A stretch of 64,000 nucleotides of DNA from Albirhodobacter sp042466415 (lineage in GTDB: Bacteria > Pseudomonadota > Alphaproteobacteria > Rhodobacterales > Rhodobacteraceae). The notes under the pieces were generated by a model. It was not told the origin of the DNA and did not search any database. It saw nothing but the letters and a program-made list of their open reading frames with translations. Position numbers and translations under genes: made by a program. Positions 43,414-52,031 of this stretch are shown one piece after another. The stretch is from contig NZ_JAXHCH010000001.1 in NCBI RefSeq assembly GCF_042466415.1, positions 62,001-126,000 on the forward strand. The letters run 5' to 3'. How positions within the stretch are numbered: the first letter of the stretch is position 1; each line of letters starts with the position of its first letter.

Positions 43414-43851
43414 ATTGGTGTCGACGTCGCCTACCCTCGCCAAAAGGCGATGCCGTTAGATCAACAACCCCTTTGACCAAAATGTCATTGCTTTACTGAA
43501 CATTCGAACTGTCCCACGCTCACTGCAATTCCAGAAAAAAGAGTGCAGAAGGATAGCTCGCCGATGAAACGATTGCCCGTTTATCTTTGCGTCTCAAGGG
43601 GATGGAGCGAAGTTGAGCGCGCGACCATGCTTCGAGCTGCTTGAACGGCCGGGTTTCCTGCGCAAGACCGGCGCGCGCACGTGGCGCGCATTCTGTTTTC
43701 ACATTTTACATAAAAGCGTCGCTGCTCTGCCAGCGTCGTCCTGACGGGCTGCGCAGGGCGTGATGTCTCCTGCGCCAAAAAAGCCGACCCCATCGAAGAA
43801 AAGCGCCAAAAAAGGTGCGTCATATAAATATACAAACCGCGAACAGGGACT
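43414..43851. other. 438-bp intergenic region before the peptide-type transporter
   Basis: No coding region is supported. Its left part contains the roughly 48-base element at 43472-43519, duplicated at 48880. The rest is a leader of about 330 bases with no motif I can name. Confidence 0.5.
43472..43519 (+). promoter_or_regulatory. Duplicated promoter-like element, copy 1
   Basis: The central TTGCTTTACTG (43488-43498) is exactly repeated at 48896-48906, and the flanks agree at most positions over about 48 bases. A possible -35-like TTGACC and -10-like TACTGA are 15 bases apart. The strong resemblance suggests a shared regulator and promoter. Confidence 0.6.
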
Positions 43852-45447
43852 ATGAACATGACAACCGACACCACTCACGATCTCGCCTCTAAACCGCGAT
43901 CAGGGCTCAGCCGTCGCGGTTTCCTCGGCCGCGTCTCAGCTTTGGCGCTGACAATTGCGGCGGGCTCGATGCTGTCCCCGCGCCCCGTTCTGGCGCAAGA
44001 GCCAATCAAGGGCGGCACGTTGAAAATGGGCCTTGGCGGCGGCGGAAGCACCGATAGCCTTGATCCAGCCCTCGCATCCAACGCGGTCACCTTCCATGTG
44101 ATGCGCACCTTGGGCGAGCCGCTCGTTGATGTAACGGCGGACGGGCAACTGGAAATGCGACTGGCTGCGAGCGTCGAGAGTTCGGAAGATGCCAAGACAT
44201 GGCGGTTCCAAATCCGTCAGGGCGTGGAGTTCCATACCGGCGCGCCGGTGACTCCTGCGGATGTTCTCGCGACCTTGGAACGTCATTCGGACGAGAACGC
44301 TCAATCAGGCGCTTTGGGGATCATGCAGGGCATCGAGTCGATGTCGGTGGATGGCGATTGGGTCGTGGTGAATTTGACAACGGCGAACGCCGATCTCCCC
44401 TATCTGATGTCGGATTATCATTTGCAAATCCAGCCGAACGGCGGGCGTGATGCGCCGGATTCAGGGGTTGGCGCGGGAGCTTACAAGCTTGTGAGCGCGG
44501 AACCAGGCGTCCGCTATACATTTGAGAAACATCAGAATTACTGGGATACGACGCGCGGGCACTATGACGCTGTCGAGTTCATTATCATCAACGATTCCAC
44601 CGCGCGGATGGCGGCTGTGCAATCAGGCCAAGTGCATGTAGCGAACCTTGTTGAGCCAAAGGTCGCAGGGCTTTTGACGCGCGCACCGGGGCTGAGCGTG
44701 AAAAACGTTTCGGGGCGCGGCCATTATGTGTTTGTGATGCATTGCGACACCGCACCGTTTGACAACAACGATCTGCGCCTCGCCCTAAAATATGCGATCA
44801 ACCGTCAGGAGATGGTTGAGAAAATTCTCAAAGGCTATGGAACGATCGGCAATGATTTCCCGATCAATGCCGCCTACCCGCTCTTTGACGACAGCATCCC
44901 CCAGCGCGAATTCGATCTCGCCAAGGCGGCCGAGCATTATCAAGCCTCCGGCCATGATGGCAGCCCGATCGTGCTCAAGGTGGCCGATTCCGTCTTCCCT
45001 GGCGCTATTGACGCCGCCGCCTTGTTCCAACAATCCGCCGCGGCTGCGGGGATTCCCCTCGAAATCCAGCGCGTTCCGAACGACGGGTATTGGTCGGAGG
45101 TCTGGAACAAAGAGCCATTTTGCGCCTCCTTCTGGGGCGGTCGGCCGGTGCAGGATCAGATGTATTCCACCGGCTACCTCTCGACCGCCGATTGGAATGA
45201 TACGCGCTTTAAAAATCCTGAATTTGATGCGCTTTTACTCTCGGCCCGTGGTGAACTCGACACGGCGAAACGCAAAGCAACCTATCTCGAAATGGCGCAA
45301 ACGATCCATGATGAGGGCGGCGTGATCTGCCCGATGTTCAATGATTTCGTCGAAGCGGTCAGCGATCAGATCCAAGGCTGGGTCGCAGATGGCGGCCAAG
45401 ACACGATGAATGGCCTCGCGCCCCATAAAACATGGTTGGTCGGCTAA
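43852..45447 (+). CDS. Peptide/opine-type ABC transporter binding protein, Tat-exported
   Basis: A 531-residue periplasmic receptor of the SBP_bac_5 (DppA/OppA) family. A twin-arginine leader SRRGFLGRVSALALT is followed by an ALA-type cleavage near VLAQ (about 49). The mature domain opens with GGTLKMGLGGG and includes the typical LRLALKYAINRQEMVEKIL motif near 310. Tat export is less common for this family. The gene heads an operon with two permeases and a fused ATPase. The ligand could be an opine, peptide or modified amino acid; it cannot be told from sequence. Confidence 0.88.
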   Translation: MNMTTDTTHDLASKPRSGLSRRGFLGRVSALALTIAAGSMLSPRPVLAQEPIKGGTLKMGLGGGGSTDSLDPALASNAVTFHVMRTLGEPLVDVTADGQLEMRLAASVESSEDAKTWRFQIRQGVEFHTGAPVTPADVLATLERHSDENAQSGALGIMQGIESMSVDGDWVVVNLTTANADLPYLMSDYHLQIQPNGGRDAPDSGVGAGAYKLVSAEPGVRYTFEKHQNYWDTTRGHYDAVEFIIINDSTARMAAVQSGQVHVANLVEPKVAGLLTRAPGLSVKNVSGRGHYVFVMHCDTAPFDNNDLRLALKYAINRQEMVEKILKGYGTIGNDFPINAAYPLFDDSIPQREFDLAKAAEHYQASGHDGSPIVLKVADSVFPGAIDAAALFQQSAAAAGIPLEIQRVPNDGYWSEVWNKEPFCASFWGGRPVQDQMYSTGYLSTADWNDTRFKNPEFDALLLSARGELDTAKRKATYLEMAQTIHDEGGVICPMFNDFVEAVSDQIQGWVADGGQDTMNGLAPHKTWLVG

Positions 45448-45454
45448 GGTGGGA

Positions 45455-46411
45455 GTGCGGCCAATTTTGATCCTCGTGGCCCAGCGGATAGTGCTGGGCC
45501 TCGGCCTTCTCCTCGCGGCGTCCTTGCTAATCTTTATGGGCACGGAAATCCTGCCGGGCGACGTCGCGCAATCGATCCTCGGGCAATCTGCAACACCGCA
45601 GGCGCTCGCCAATTTGCGCCAAGAGCTTGGTTTGGATGCGCCCGCTTGGGCGCGATATCTCGAGTGGCTTGGCGGGATCATGCGCGGGGATCTGGGAACG
45701 GCGCTGACGAATGGGCAAGATATCGCAACCGCGATGGGCGGGCGGCTGTCGAATACGTTGTTTCTTGCGTTTTGCGCCGCGATCATCTCGGTGCCGCTCG
45801 CGATAGGCCTTGGGCTGGTCGCCGTGCGTTATCAAGGCAAATGGCCCGATAAGCTGATTTCCGGCGTGACGCTGGCCACCGTCTCTGTTCCAGAATTCAT
45901 GCTGGGCTATATCGGCATGTTCTTCCTGACGGTGCAGTTGCGGATGTTTCCATCTGTCGCCACGATCCACGACGGCATGAGCCTGATTGAAAAGCTGCAG
46001 ACCGTCGCGATTCCGGTTCTTGTGCTCGTGCTGGTGATTTTAGGGCATATGATGCGTATGACCCGCGCGGCGATCCTGAACGTCATGCAATCCGCATATA
46101 TCGAGACGGCCACGCTCAAAGGTCTGCGCCCTATCACCGTGATTGCGCGCCATGCTTTGCCCAACGCGGTTGCGCCGGTGGTGAATGTTGTGATGCTCAA
46201 CCTCGCCTATCTGGTTGTCGGGGTTGTTGTTGTCGAGGTCGTGTTCGTGTTCCCGGGGATGGGCCAGTATCTCGTGGATCATGTGACAAAACGCGATGTG
46301 CCTGTTGTGCAGGCCTGCGGGCTGGTGTTCGCGGCAGTGTATATCGGGCTGAACATCCTTGCCGACATCATCTCCATCTTGGCCAATCCGCGATTGAGGC
46401 ACCCCAAATGA
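45455..46411 (+). CDS. ABC transporter permease, DppB type
   Basis: A 318-residue permease with about six helices. It has the AQSILGQSATPQALANLRQELGLDAPAWARYLEWL segment after helix 1 (split by the usual periplasmic loop) and an EAA loop (ATLKGLRPITVIARHALPNA) near 225. The start at GTG 45455 follows AAGGTGG; GTG 45449 is an alternative. It begins 7 bases after the binding protein stop and ends overlapping the next permease by 4 bases. Confidence 0.85.
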   Translation: MRPILILVAQRIVLGLGLLLAASLLIFMGTEILPGDVAQSILGQSATPQALANLRQELGLDAPAWARYLEWLGGIMRGDLGTALTNGQDIATAMGGRLSNTLFLAFCAAIISVPLAIGLGLVAVRYQGKWPDKLISGVTLATVSVPEFMLGYIGMFFLTVQLRMFPSVATIHDGMSLIEKLQTVAIPVLVLVLVILGHMMRMTRAAILNVMQSAYIETATLKGLRPITVIARHALPNAVAPVVNVVMLNLAYLVVGVVVVEVVFVFPGMGQYLVDHVTKRDVPVVQACGLVFAAVYIGLNILADIISILANPRLRHPK

Positions 46412-47226
46412 GACGTATTCCTTTCTCCGCCCTCATTGGCCTGTTCTTTGTGGCTGTATATTTCCTTGGCGCGATTTTTGCGCAGGTCATCGCGCCTTAC
46501 GGCATGGCCGAAGTGGTTGGCGACGTTTGGGAGCCTGTCTCCGCCGATCATTGGCTGGGCACAGATAGTATCGGCCGCGATCTTCTCAGCCGGATGATTT
46601 ACGGCGGTCAGACGACAATCTTCATCGCGACCGCCGCAACCGCATTGAGCTTTGTGACCGGTTCGATCCTCGGCCTGACGGCGGCGGTGATTGGCGGTTG
46701 GGTGGATCAACTTCTATCGCGCGGCGTTGATCTGGTTATGGCGATCCCTGCCCTGATCTTCGCATTGACGGTTCTTTCCGTCATGCCGGTGACGGTCCCT
46801 GTTTTGATCGTGGTTATGGGGCTGCTTGATTCCACGCGGGTGTTCCGCCTCAGCCGCGCGGTTGCAACGGATATCGCCGTGATGGATTACGTCGAAGCGG
46901 CGCGCCTGCGCGGTGAAGGTCAGCGTTGGATTATCTTCAACGAGATCTTGCCCAACGCCTTATCCCCCCTCATCGCAGAGATGGGGTTGCGATTTATCTT
47001 CATGGTTTTGTTCATTTCAACCCTTTCCTTCCTTGGGCTAGGCGTGCAGCCACCGATGGCCGATTGGGGCGGAATCGTGAAGGAAAACAAGGACGGAATT
47101 GTTTACGGGATTCCGGCCGCATTGCTGCCTGCCTTCGCAATCGCAACGCTGGCGATTTCGGTCAACCTCGTCGCGGATTGGATATTGACCCGCACGACCA
47201 GCCTAAAAGGAGGCCGCGATGGCTGA
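46408..47226 (+). CDS. ABC transporter permease, DppC type
   Basis: A 272-residue permease. The LGTDSIGRDLLSRMIYGGQTTI motif is typical of DppC N-terminal regions (about 50-70), and the EAA loop is in YVEAARLRGEGQRWIIFNEILPNAL near 170. The terminal FLGLGVQPPMADWG segment also matches. It overlaps the previous permease by 4 bases and the ATPase gene by 8 bases, so all are translated as a unit. Confidence 0.88.
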   Translation: MRRIPFSALIGLFFVAVYFLGAIFAQVIAPYGMAEVVGDVWEPVSADHWLGTDSIGRDLLSRMIYGGQTTIFIATAATALSFVTGSILGLTAAVIGGWVDQLLSRGVDLVMAIPALIFALTVLSVMPVTVPVLIVVMGLLDSTRVFRLSRAVATDIAVMDYVEAARLRGEGQRWIIFNEILPNALSPLIAEMGLRFIFMVLFISTLSFLGLGVQPPMADWGGIVKENKDGIVYGIPAALLPAFAIATLAISVNLVADWILTRTTSLKGGRDG

Positions 47227-48835
47227 CATCCTACTTGATGTGCGCAATCTAAAAATTGGCGCCACGATCTATCCTGATGACGGTCCTGCGCAGGATATCG
47301 AGATTGTGCACGGGGTCTCGTTCACCCTTTCGAGGGGGAAAGTTCTCGGACTTATCGGGGAATCAGGCGCGGGGAAATCTACGATCGGCTTGTCGGCCAT
47401 GGCGTTTGGGCGGGGCGGCGTGCGGATCACGGGCGGCGAGGTATTTCTGAATGGTCGCGATATTCTGACGCAAGGGCCAAAGGGCTTGCGGGGGCTGCGG
47501 GGGCGTGAGGTGACCTATGTCGCGCAATCCGCCGCAGCGGCTTTCAACCCTGCGATGCGGCTCATCGATCAGGTCGTCGAGGCTACCGTCAGCCAAGGGC
47601 TTGCGACGCGTGCCGAGGCAGAGGTCCGCGCGATTGAATTATTCGGTCGGCTCGGGCTGCCGAACCCCCAAAGCATTGGCAACCGCTATCCGCATCAAGT
47701 CTCAGGCGGCCAGTTGCAACGCGTGATGACGGCGATGGCCCTTTGCCCGCAGCCAGCCTTGGTGATCTTTGACGAGCCGACAACGGCGCTGGATGTCACG
47801 ACCCAGATCGACGTTCTCGCCGCGATCAAGAAGGCGATTGTCGAGACAGGGGTCGCCGCGCTCTACATCACGCATGATCTTGCCGTTGTGGCGCAAGTGT
47901 CTGACGAGATTATGGTTCTCAAGGGTGGTAGCACCGTTGAGCACGGCGAGACCCGACAGATCATCGAAACGCCGCGCGAAGCCTATACCCAAGCCTTGCT
48001 ATCCGTTCGCTCGATCGCGCATCCAATAAAACCGCCAACCGCCCCTGTTCTCACGATCGACGGGCTGACAGCGCGTTATTTCGGGTTGGCGCAAGACGTT
48101 TTGAGCAATGTCTCCTTGCAAATCAACCAAGGCCAGACGCTTGCCGTCGTGGGGGAAAGCGGGTCTGGGAAATCTACTCTGGCCCGCGTGATCACGGGCT
48201 TACTCGCTCCCGCAGAAGGATCGATCACCTTCGGCGATCGCACCCTCTCGCCGGATCTCAAACGACGATCGCGGGACGATCTGCGAGAGCTGCAGATGAT
48301 TTATCAGATGGCCGATGTCGCGATGAACCCGCGCCAGACCGTCGGAGCAATTATCGGACGGCCCTTGGAATTTTATTTCGGTTTGAAAGGTGCTGCCAAA
48401 CGCGCCCGCGTTCAGGAGCTTCTCGACCAGATCGAGATGGGAAGCGGCTTTATCGACCGCTACCCCGCAGAACTTTCGGGCGGCCAGAAACAACGCGTTT
48501 GCATCGCACGGGCGCTCGCCGCGAAGCCTCGCTTGATTATCTGCGACGAGGTGACCTCGGCGCTTGATCCTTTGGTGGCGGACGGGATCTTGAAGCTGTT
48601 GCTCAATCTACAGGCCGCCGAAGGTGTCGCGTATATGTTTATCACGCATGACCTTGCGACGGTGAAAGCGATTGCGGATGATATTGCGGTCATGCATCGC
48701 GGCCAACTCGTGCGCTATGGCAGCAAGGCCGATGTTCTGAGCCCGCCGTTTGACGATTACACGCGGCTTTTGCTCGCATCCGTGCCTGAAATGCGCCTTG
48801 GCTGGCTGGAGGAAGTGATCGCCGCGCGCGCCTGA
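47219..48835 (+). CDS. ABC transporter ATPase, fused DppD-DppF
   Basis: A 538-residue protein with two nucleotide-binding domains. Walker A GESGAGKST is in the first half (about 46) and GESGSGKST in the second (about 313). The signatures are VSGGQLQRV and LSGGQKQRV, with Walker B motifs ALVIFDEPT and RLIICDEVT. Fusion of the two ATPases is common for peptide-type importers such as YejF/GsiA. An AAAGGAGG Shine-Dalgarno lies inside the end of the preceding gene. No separate ATPase gene follows, so the transporter is complete. Confidence 0.9.
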   Translation: MADILLDVRNLKIGATIYPDDGPAQDIEIVHGVSFTLSRGKVLGLIGESGAGKSTIGLSAMAFGRGGVRITGGEVFLNGRDILTQGPKGLRGLRGREVTYVAQSAAAAFNPAMRLIDQVVEATVSQGLATRAEAEVRAIELFGRLGLPNPQSIGNRYPHQVSGGQLQRVMTAMALCPQPALVIFDEPTTALDVTTQIDVLAAIKKAIVETGVAALYITHDLAVVAQVSDEIMVLKGGSTVEHGETRQIIETPREAYTQALLSVRSIAHPIKPPTAPVLTIDGLTARYFGLAQDVLSNVSLQINQGQTLAVVGESGSGKSTLARVITGLLAPAEGSITFGDRTLSPDLKRRSRDDLRELQMIYQMADVAMNPRQTVGAIIGRPLEFYFGLKGAAKRARVQELLDQIEMGSGFIDRYPAELSGGQKQRVCIARALAAKPRLIICDEVTSALDPLVADGILKLLLNLQAAEGVAYMFITHDLATVKAIADDIAVMHRGQLVRYGSKADVLSPPFDDYTRLLLASVPEMRLGWLEEVIAARA

Positions 48836-48879
48836 ACCGAGCGCGGGGCGCAGGAAAGTCCCGCAACAGAACCCACCCC

Positions 48880-48927
48880 ATTGGGCCAAATGCCGTTGCT
48901 TTACTGTCGTTTCGATCTGCCTCACCC
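48880..48927 (+). promoter_or_regulatory. Duplicated promoter-like element, copy 2
   Basis: This copy shares TTGCTTTACTG and the flanking TTCGA and CTG with copy 1 at 43472-43519 over about 48 bases. It lies 47-94 bases before the dehydrogenase ATG, matching a promoter position for the enzyme operon. Confidence 0.6.
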
Positions 48928-48973
48928 TGTTCCCAGACCCTACAGACCCTCTAGGAAAAGGACGTATCAACAG

Positions 48974-49993
48974 ATGAAAATTGGCTTCATCGGGCTTGGC
49001 AATGTTGGCGGAAAACTTGCGGGCAGCTTGCTGCGAAACGGCTTTGACCTTACGGTCCATGATCTCGATCCGGCGCTCGTCGGGCGGTTCGTGGCCCTCG
49101 GCGCGCATGCGACGACAGGCCCCTTGCAAATGATGCAAGACTGCGACGCGGTCATCACGTGTTTGCCATCACCCGCCGCCTCCGCACTTGTGGTTGAGGA
49201 AATGTTGCCTGCGGTGACCGCGGATAAAATCTGGATGGAAATGTCCACGACAGATGAGGGCGAGGTAAAGCGCCTCGCTGCGCTTGTCATCGCGCAGGGC
49301 GGATCGGCGATGGAATGTCCGGTTTCAGGAGGATGCCACCGCGCGGATACCGGCAATATCGCGATCTTCGCGGGCTGCGACCGCCCCACGTTTGAGCGCA
49401 TGTTGCCAACCCTCACAACCTTGGGCCGCCGCGTTCTCCACACGGGCGAGATCGGCACAGCTTCGGTGCTCAAAGTCATGACCAACTACCTCGCTACCGC
49501 GAATTTGCTGACTTGCTGTGAGGCTTTGGTCACGATGAAAGCGGCCGGAATGGATCTCAACACCACTTATGAGGCGATGAAAATCTCCTCGGGGACGTCC
49601 TTCGTCCATGAGACCGAAAGTCAGGTAATCCTGAACGGGTCGCGCGATATCTCCTTTACGATGGATCTCGTCAAAAAGGACATCGGCCTATTCCAGAAAA
49701 TTGCCGACCAAGCAGGCGTTCCGTTGGAAATCAGCCCGTTGATGGTCGATATCTTCAATGACGGTATCGCTCGTTTCGGCCCGCGAGAGCTTTCGCCCAA
49801 TATCATCCGTCGCCTTGAGGAGGCCACCGGCCTCGACATCACTGCGCCCGGCTTCCCCGCCGAGATGGTCGATGATGAACCGGAAGCGCAAGGCTACGAG
49901 GTCATCCCTACCGGCCTTTCCGCGCCCGTCGCGATCTTGAAGGCTCAGGCCGCCGCGCAAGCCGAGCCGGCCAAGCCTGTGCCTGCGGAGTAA
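48974..49993 (+). CDS. Beta-hydroxyacid dehydrogenase (HIBADH/GLYR family)
   Basis: A 339-residue NAD(P)-dependent dehydrogenase. The N-terminal MKIGFIGLGNVGGKLAGSLL nucleotide-binding motif, the substrate-binding ECPVSGGCHRADTGN (about 119) and the catalytic lysine in SVLKVMTNYL (about 176) fit the family. It has a C-terminal tail of about 40 residues beyond the usual length, rich in Ala and Pro. The ATG at 48974 follows AAGGA; the open frame extends to 48881 but crosses the promoter-like element. It is the first of three catabolic genes. It could oxidise a hydroxyacid made by the dioxygenase or aldolase; its substrate is not known. Confidence 0.8.
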   Translation: MKIGFIGLGNVGGKLAGSLLRNGFDLTVHDLDPALVGRFVALGAHATTGPLQMMQDCDAVITCLPSPAASALVVEEMLPAVTADKIWMEMSTTDEGEVKRLAALVIAQGGSAMECPVSGGCHRADTGNIAIFAGCDRPTFERMLPTLTTLGRRVLHTGEIGTASVLKVMTNYLATANLLTCCEALVTMKAAGMDLNTTYEAMKISSGTSFVHETESQVILNGSRDISFTMDLVKKDIGLFQKIADQAGVPLEISPLMVDIFNDGIARFGPRELSPNIIRRLEEATGLDITAPGFPAEMVDDEPEAQGYEVIPTGLSAPVAILKAQAAAQAEPAKPVPAE

Positions 49994-49997
49994 GGCG

Positions 49998-50753
49998 ATG
50001 ACAGTCCTAACTTCCGCCGCCAATATGGCGCATTGGACTGAGCGGTCCGATCTTGCGGCGACCTTCCGTTGGGCCGCGAGATTGGGCATGCATGAGGCCG
50101 TCGCCAATCATTTCAGCCTCGCTGTGAACGAGGCTGGAACCCAGTTTCTGATCAACCCGAACCAACGCCATTTCTCGCGGATCAAGGCGTCGGATTTGCT
50201 GCTTCTGGATGCGAACAACCCGCCCGCGCCAGACGCGCCGGATGCCCCTGACCCCACGGCGTGGGGGCTGCATTCGGGTATCCACCGCCTCTGCCCGCAT
50301 GCGCGGTGCGTGATGCACACGCATTCGATCTGGTCGACGGTTTTGGCCTGCCTCGCGGATAGCAACTTGCTGCCAATCGATCAGAACACAGCCACCTTCT
50401 ACAATCGATATGTCATCGACGATGCCTTTGGCGGCCTCGCGTTTGAGGATGAAGGGCTGCGCTGTGCGAGTATGCTGAGCGACCCAAAGAAAAAAGTCAT
50501 GATCATGGGCAATCACGGCGTGCTCGTTATCGGCTCCAGCGTTGCGGATACGTGGAACCGCTTGTTCTACTTTGAACGCGCGGCGGAAACCTATGTGCGC
50601 GCGCTGCAAACGGGGGCGCCTTTGCGGGTTTTGAGCGATGCAATCGCAGAAAAAACTGCGCAAGAACTCGATGATTATCCAGGCCAAGCGGAGGCGCATC
50701 TCTCGGAGCTGCGCGCAATCCTTGACGATGAAAACAGCAGCTACAACCGCTAA
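49998..50753 (+). CDS. Class II aldolase/adducin-family protein
   Basis: A 251-residue enzyme with the zinc-site histidines of the family: VMHTHSIWS (about 103-111) and the more distant GNHGVLVIG (about 174). The N-terminal MHEAVANHFSLAV region supplies the phosphate-side glycine loop in known aldolases, though here a canonical GN(I/L)S segment is replaced by NHFSLAV. Many such genes are decarboxylases or aldolases of sugar acids. It starts 4 bases after the dehydrogenase, implying co-translation. A substrate is not assignable. Confidence 0.82.
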   Translation: MTVLTSAANMAHWTERSDLAATFRWAARLGMHEAVANHFSLAVNEAGTQFLINPNQRHFSRIKASDLLLLDANNPPAPDAPDAPDPTAWGLHSGIHRLCPHARCVMHTHSIWSTVLACLADSNLLPIDQNTATFYNRYVIDDAFGGLAFEDEGLRCASMLSDPKKKVMIMGNHGVLVIGSSVADTWNRLFYFERAAETYVRALQTGAPLRVLSDAIAEKTAQELDDYPGQAEAHLSELRAILDDENSSYNR

Positions 50754-50788
50754 ATCCCACCCAACCTTATGCCACGGGAACGATCAAG

Positions 50789-51940
50789 ATGACCGACATT
50801 ACGTTTGAGTTCAAAGACAAGGGCATGGTTATCGGCCTGCCCGAGGGGCCAACCTATTTCAACTATTATTGGCTGCGCGATACTTGCGTGACAACGCTTG
50901 ATCCGCAGACGCGCGAGCGCATCTTCGATATTTCATCGGTGACGTCGCAGCCGGTGGCGCTTTCGGCGCATGTTGACGGCGACATGCTCGTCATCGCATG
51001 GGAAAACGAGGTGCAGCCCTCGCGCGTGCCGATGAAGTTGATCCGCGAGATGGCTGCGAATGGCCGTCCGCATGATCCCGCCGAGTTGCCGCGAAACCTT
51101 TGGTTTAGCGATCACCTGCCGCGGATCACGCGCGTGCCGCAAAATGCGGTGTTGGAAACCGAAGACGGCCTCGCGACATTGACCCGCGCGTTGATCGTCG
51201 ACGGCATCGCGGTTGTCACGGGAATGGATAAGACCGACGAGGCATTGTTCCGTTTGGTGCAGGCGATCGGTCCGGTTACGCCGTCGGCGGAGGGTCTGGA
51301 TTTTAACGTGCGTGTGGAAATCAACCCAACGAACCTCGCATTTACGGCGGGTCCTTTGGAAATGCACACCGATCTCCCAGGCGAGGAAAAGGCGCCGGGC
51401 GTGCAATTCTTGCATTGCCTCGAGAACACGGTTCAGGGTGGCTTGTCGTTGTTTTTGGATGGTGCAGCCGTTGCGGAAGCGTTGCGCGTCGAAGACCCGA
51501 AAGCCTTTGCGCTCCTTGCGAGCGAGGATATCCCGTTTTTCTATCGTCACGACAATTGGGATTACCGCGCCCATCAGCGCGTGATCGAAACGGATCACGA
51601 CGGAAATGTTACCGGCGTCACAATCTCGCAGCATTTGCAGGACACGATTGATCTGCCGCAAGAGATGCTCGACGATTACTATCCTGCATTGATCAAGTTC
51701 ATCCAGCTTATGCAAGAAGACCGCTTCATGATCCGGTTCCGTTCGGAGGCGGGTAATTGCGTGATTTTCGACAACCACCGCATCGTGCACGGCCGTGAGG
51801 GATATGTGGCCGATAGCGGCGCGCGGCATTTGCGAGGATGCTATAGCGATCGCGGCGCTTTGCGCTCGACCTACAGGGTGCTAGCGGGCAAGGGGTTTGA
51901 TGGTATGGTCCAACCTGCCGAGACGAAAATCAGCGCCTGA
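50789..51940 (+). CDS. Gamma-butyrobetaine-hydroxylase-like 2-oxoglutarate dioxygenase
   Basis: A 383-residue Fe(II)/2-oxoglutarate-dependent oxygenase of the TauD/BBOX superfamily. The iron ligands appear in EMHTDLPG (His193, Asp195) and IVHGREG (His334). The N-terminal domain (about 1-85) is the DUF971-like fold of gamma-butyrobetaine hydroxylases, recognisable by YYWLRD...QTRERIFDIS. In human BBOX1 a zinc is held by three cysteines and a histidine; here only Cys33 remains, with Thr, Asp and Val at the other positions. Hydroxylation of an aliphatic amine or acid is likely, but gamma-butyrobetaine itself is unproven. Confidence 0.82.
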   Translation: MTDITFEFKDKGMVIGLPEGPTYFNYYWLRDTCVTTLDPQTRERIFDISSVTSQPVALSAHVDGDMLVIAWENEVQPSRVPMKLIREMAANGRPHDPAELPRNLWFSDHLPRITRVPQNAVLETEDGLATLTRALIVDGIAVVTGMDKTDEALFRLVQAIGPVTPSAEGLDFNVRVEINPTNLAFTAGPLEMHTDLPGEEKAPGVQFLHCLENTVQGGLSLFLDGAAVAEALRVEDPKAFALLASEDIPFFYRHDNWDYRAHQRVIETDHDGNVTGVTISQHLQDTIDLPQEMLDDYYPALIKFIQLMQEDRFMIRFRSEAGNCVIFDNHRIVHGREGYVADSGARHLRGCYSDRGALRSTYRVLAGKGFDGMVQPAETKISA

Positions 51941-51947
51941 CATATAA

Positions 51948-51978
51948 AACCGGAGCGCAGGGTTGCTGCGCTCCGGTT
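51948..51978. terminator. Bidirectional terminator between dioxygenase and aldehyde dehydrogenase
   Basis: AACCGGAGCGCAG and CTGCGCTCCGGTT are perfect 13-bp arms around a 5-base loop. On the minus strand TTTT follows the stem, and on the plus strand a short GTTG follows. The flanking genes converge here. Confidence 0.85.
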
Positions 51979-52031
51979 GTTGGGGCCGCACGGCGCGCAG
52001 CGAGGGGATCCTCCTGCGCGCCGCTTTATAT

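Noticed and set aside
50933..51829. A 298-codon minus-strand frame.
   Set aside because: It is antisense to the dioxygenase, whose iron ligands are in place.
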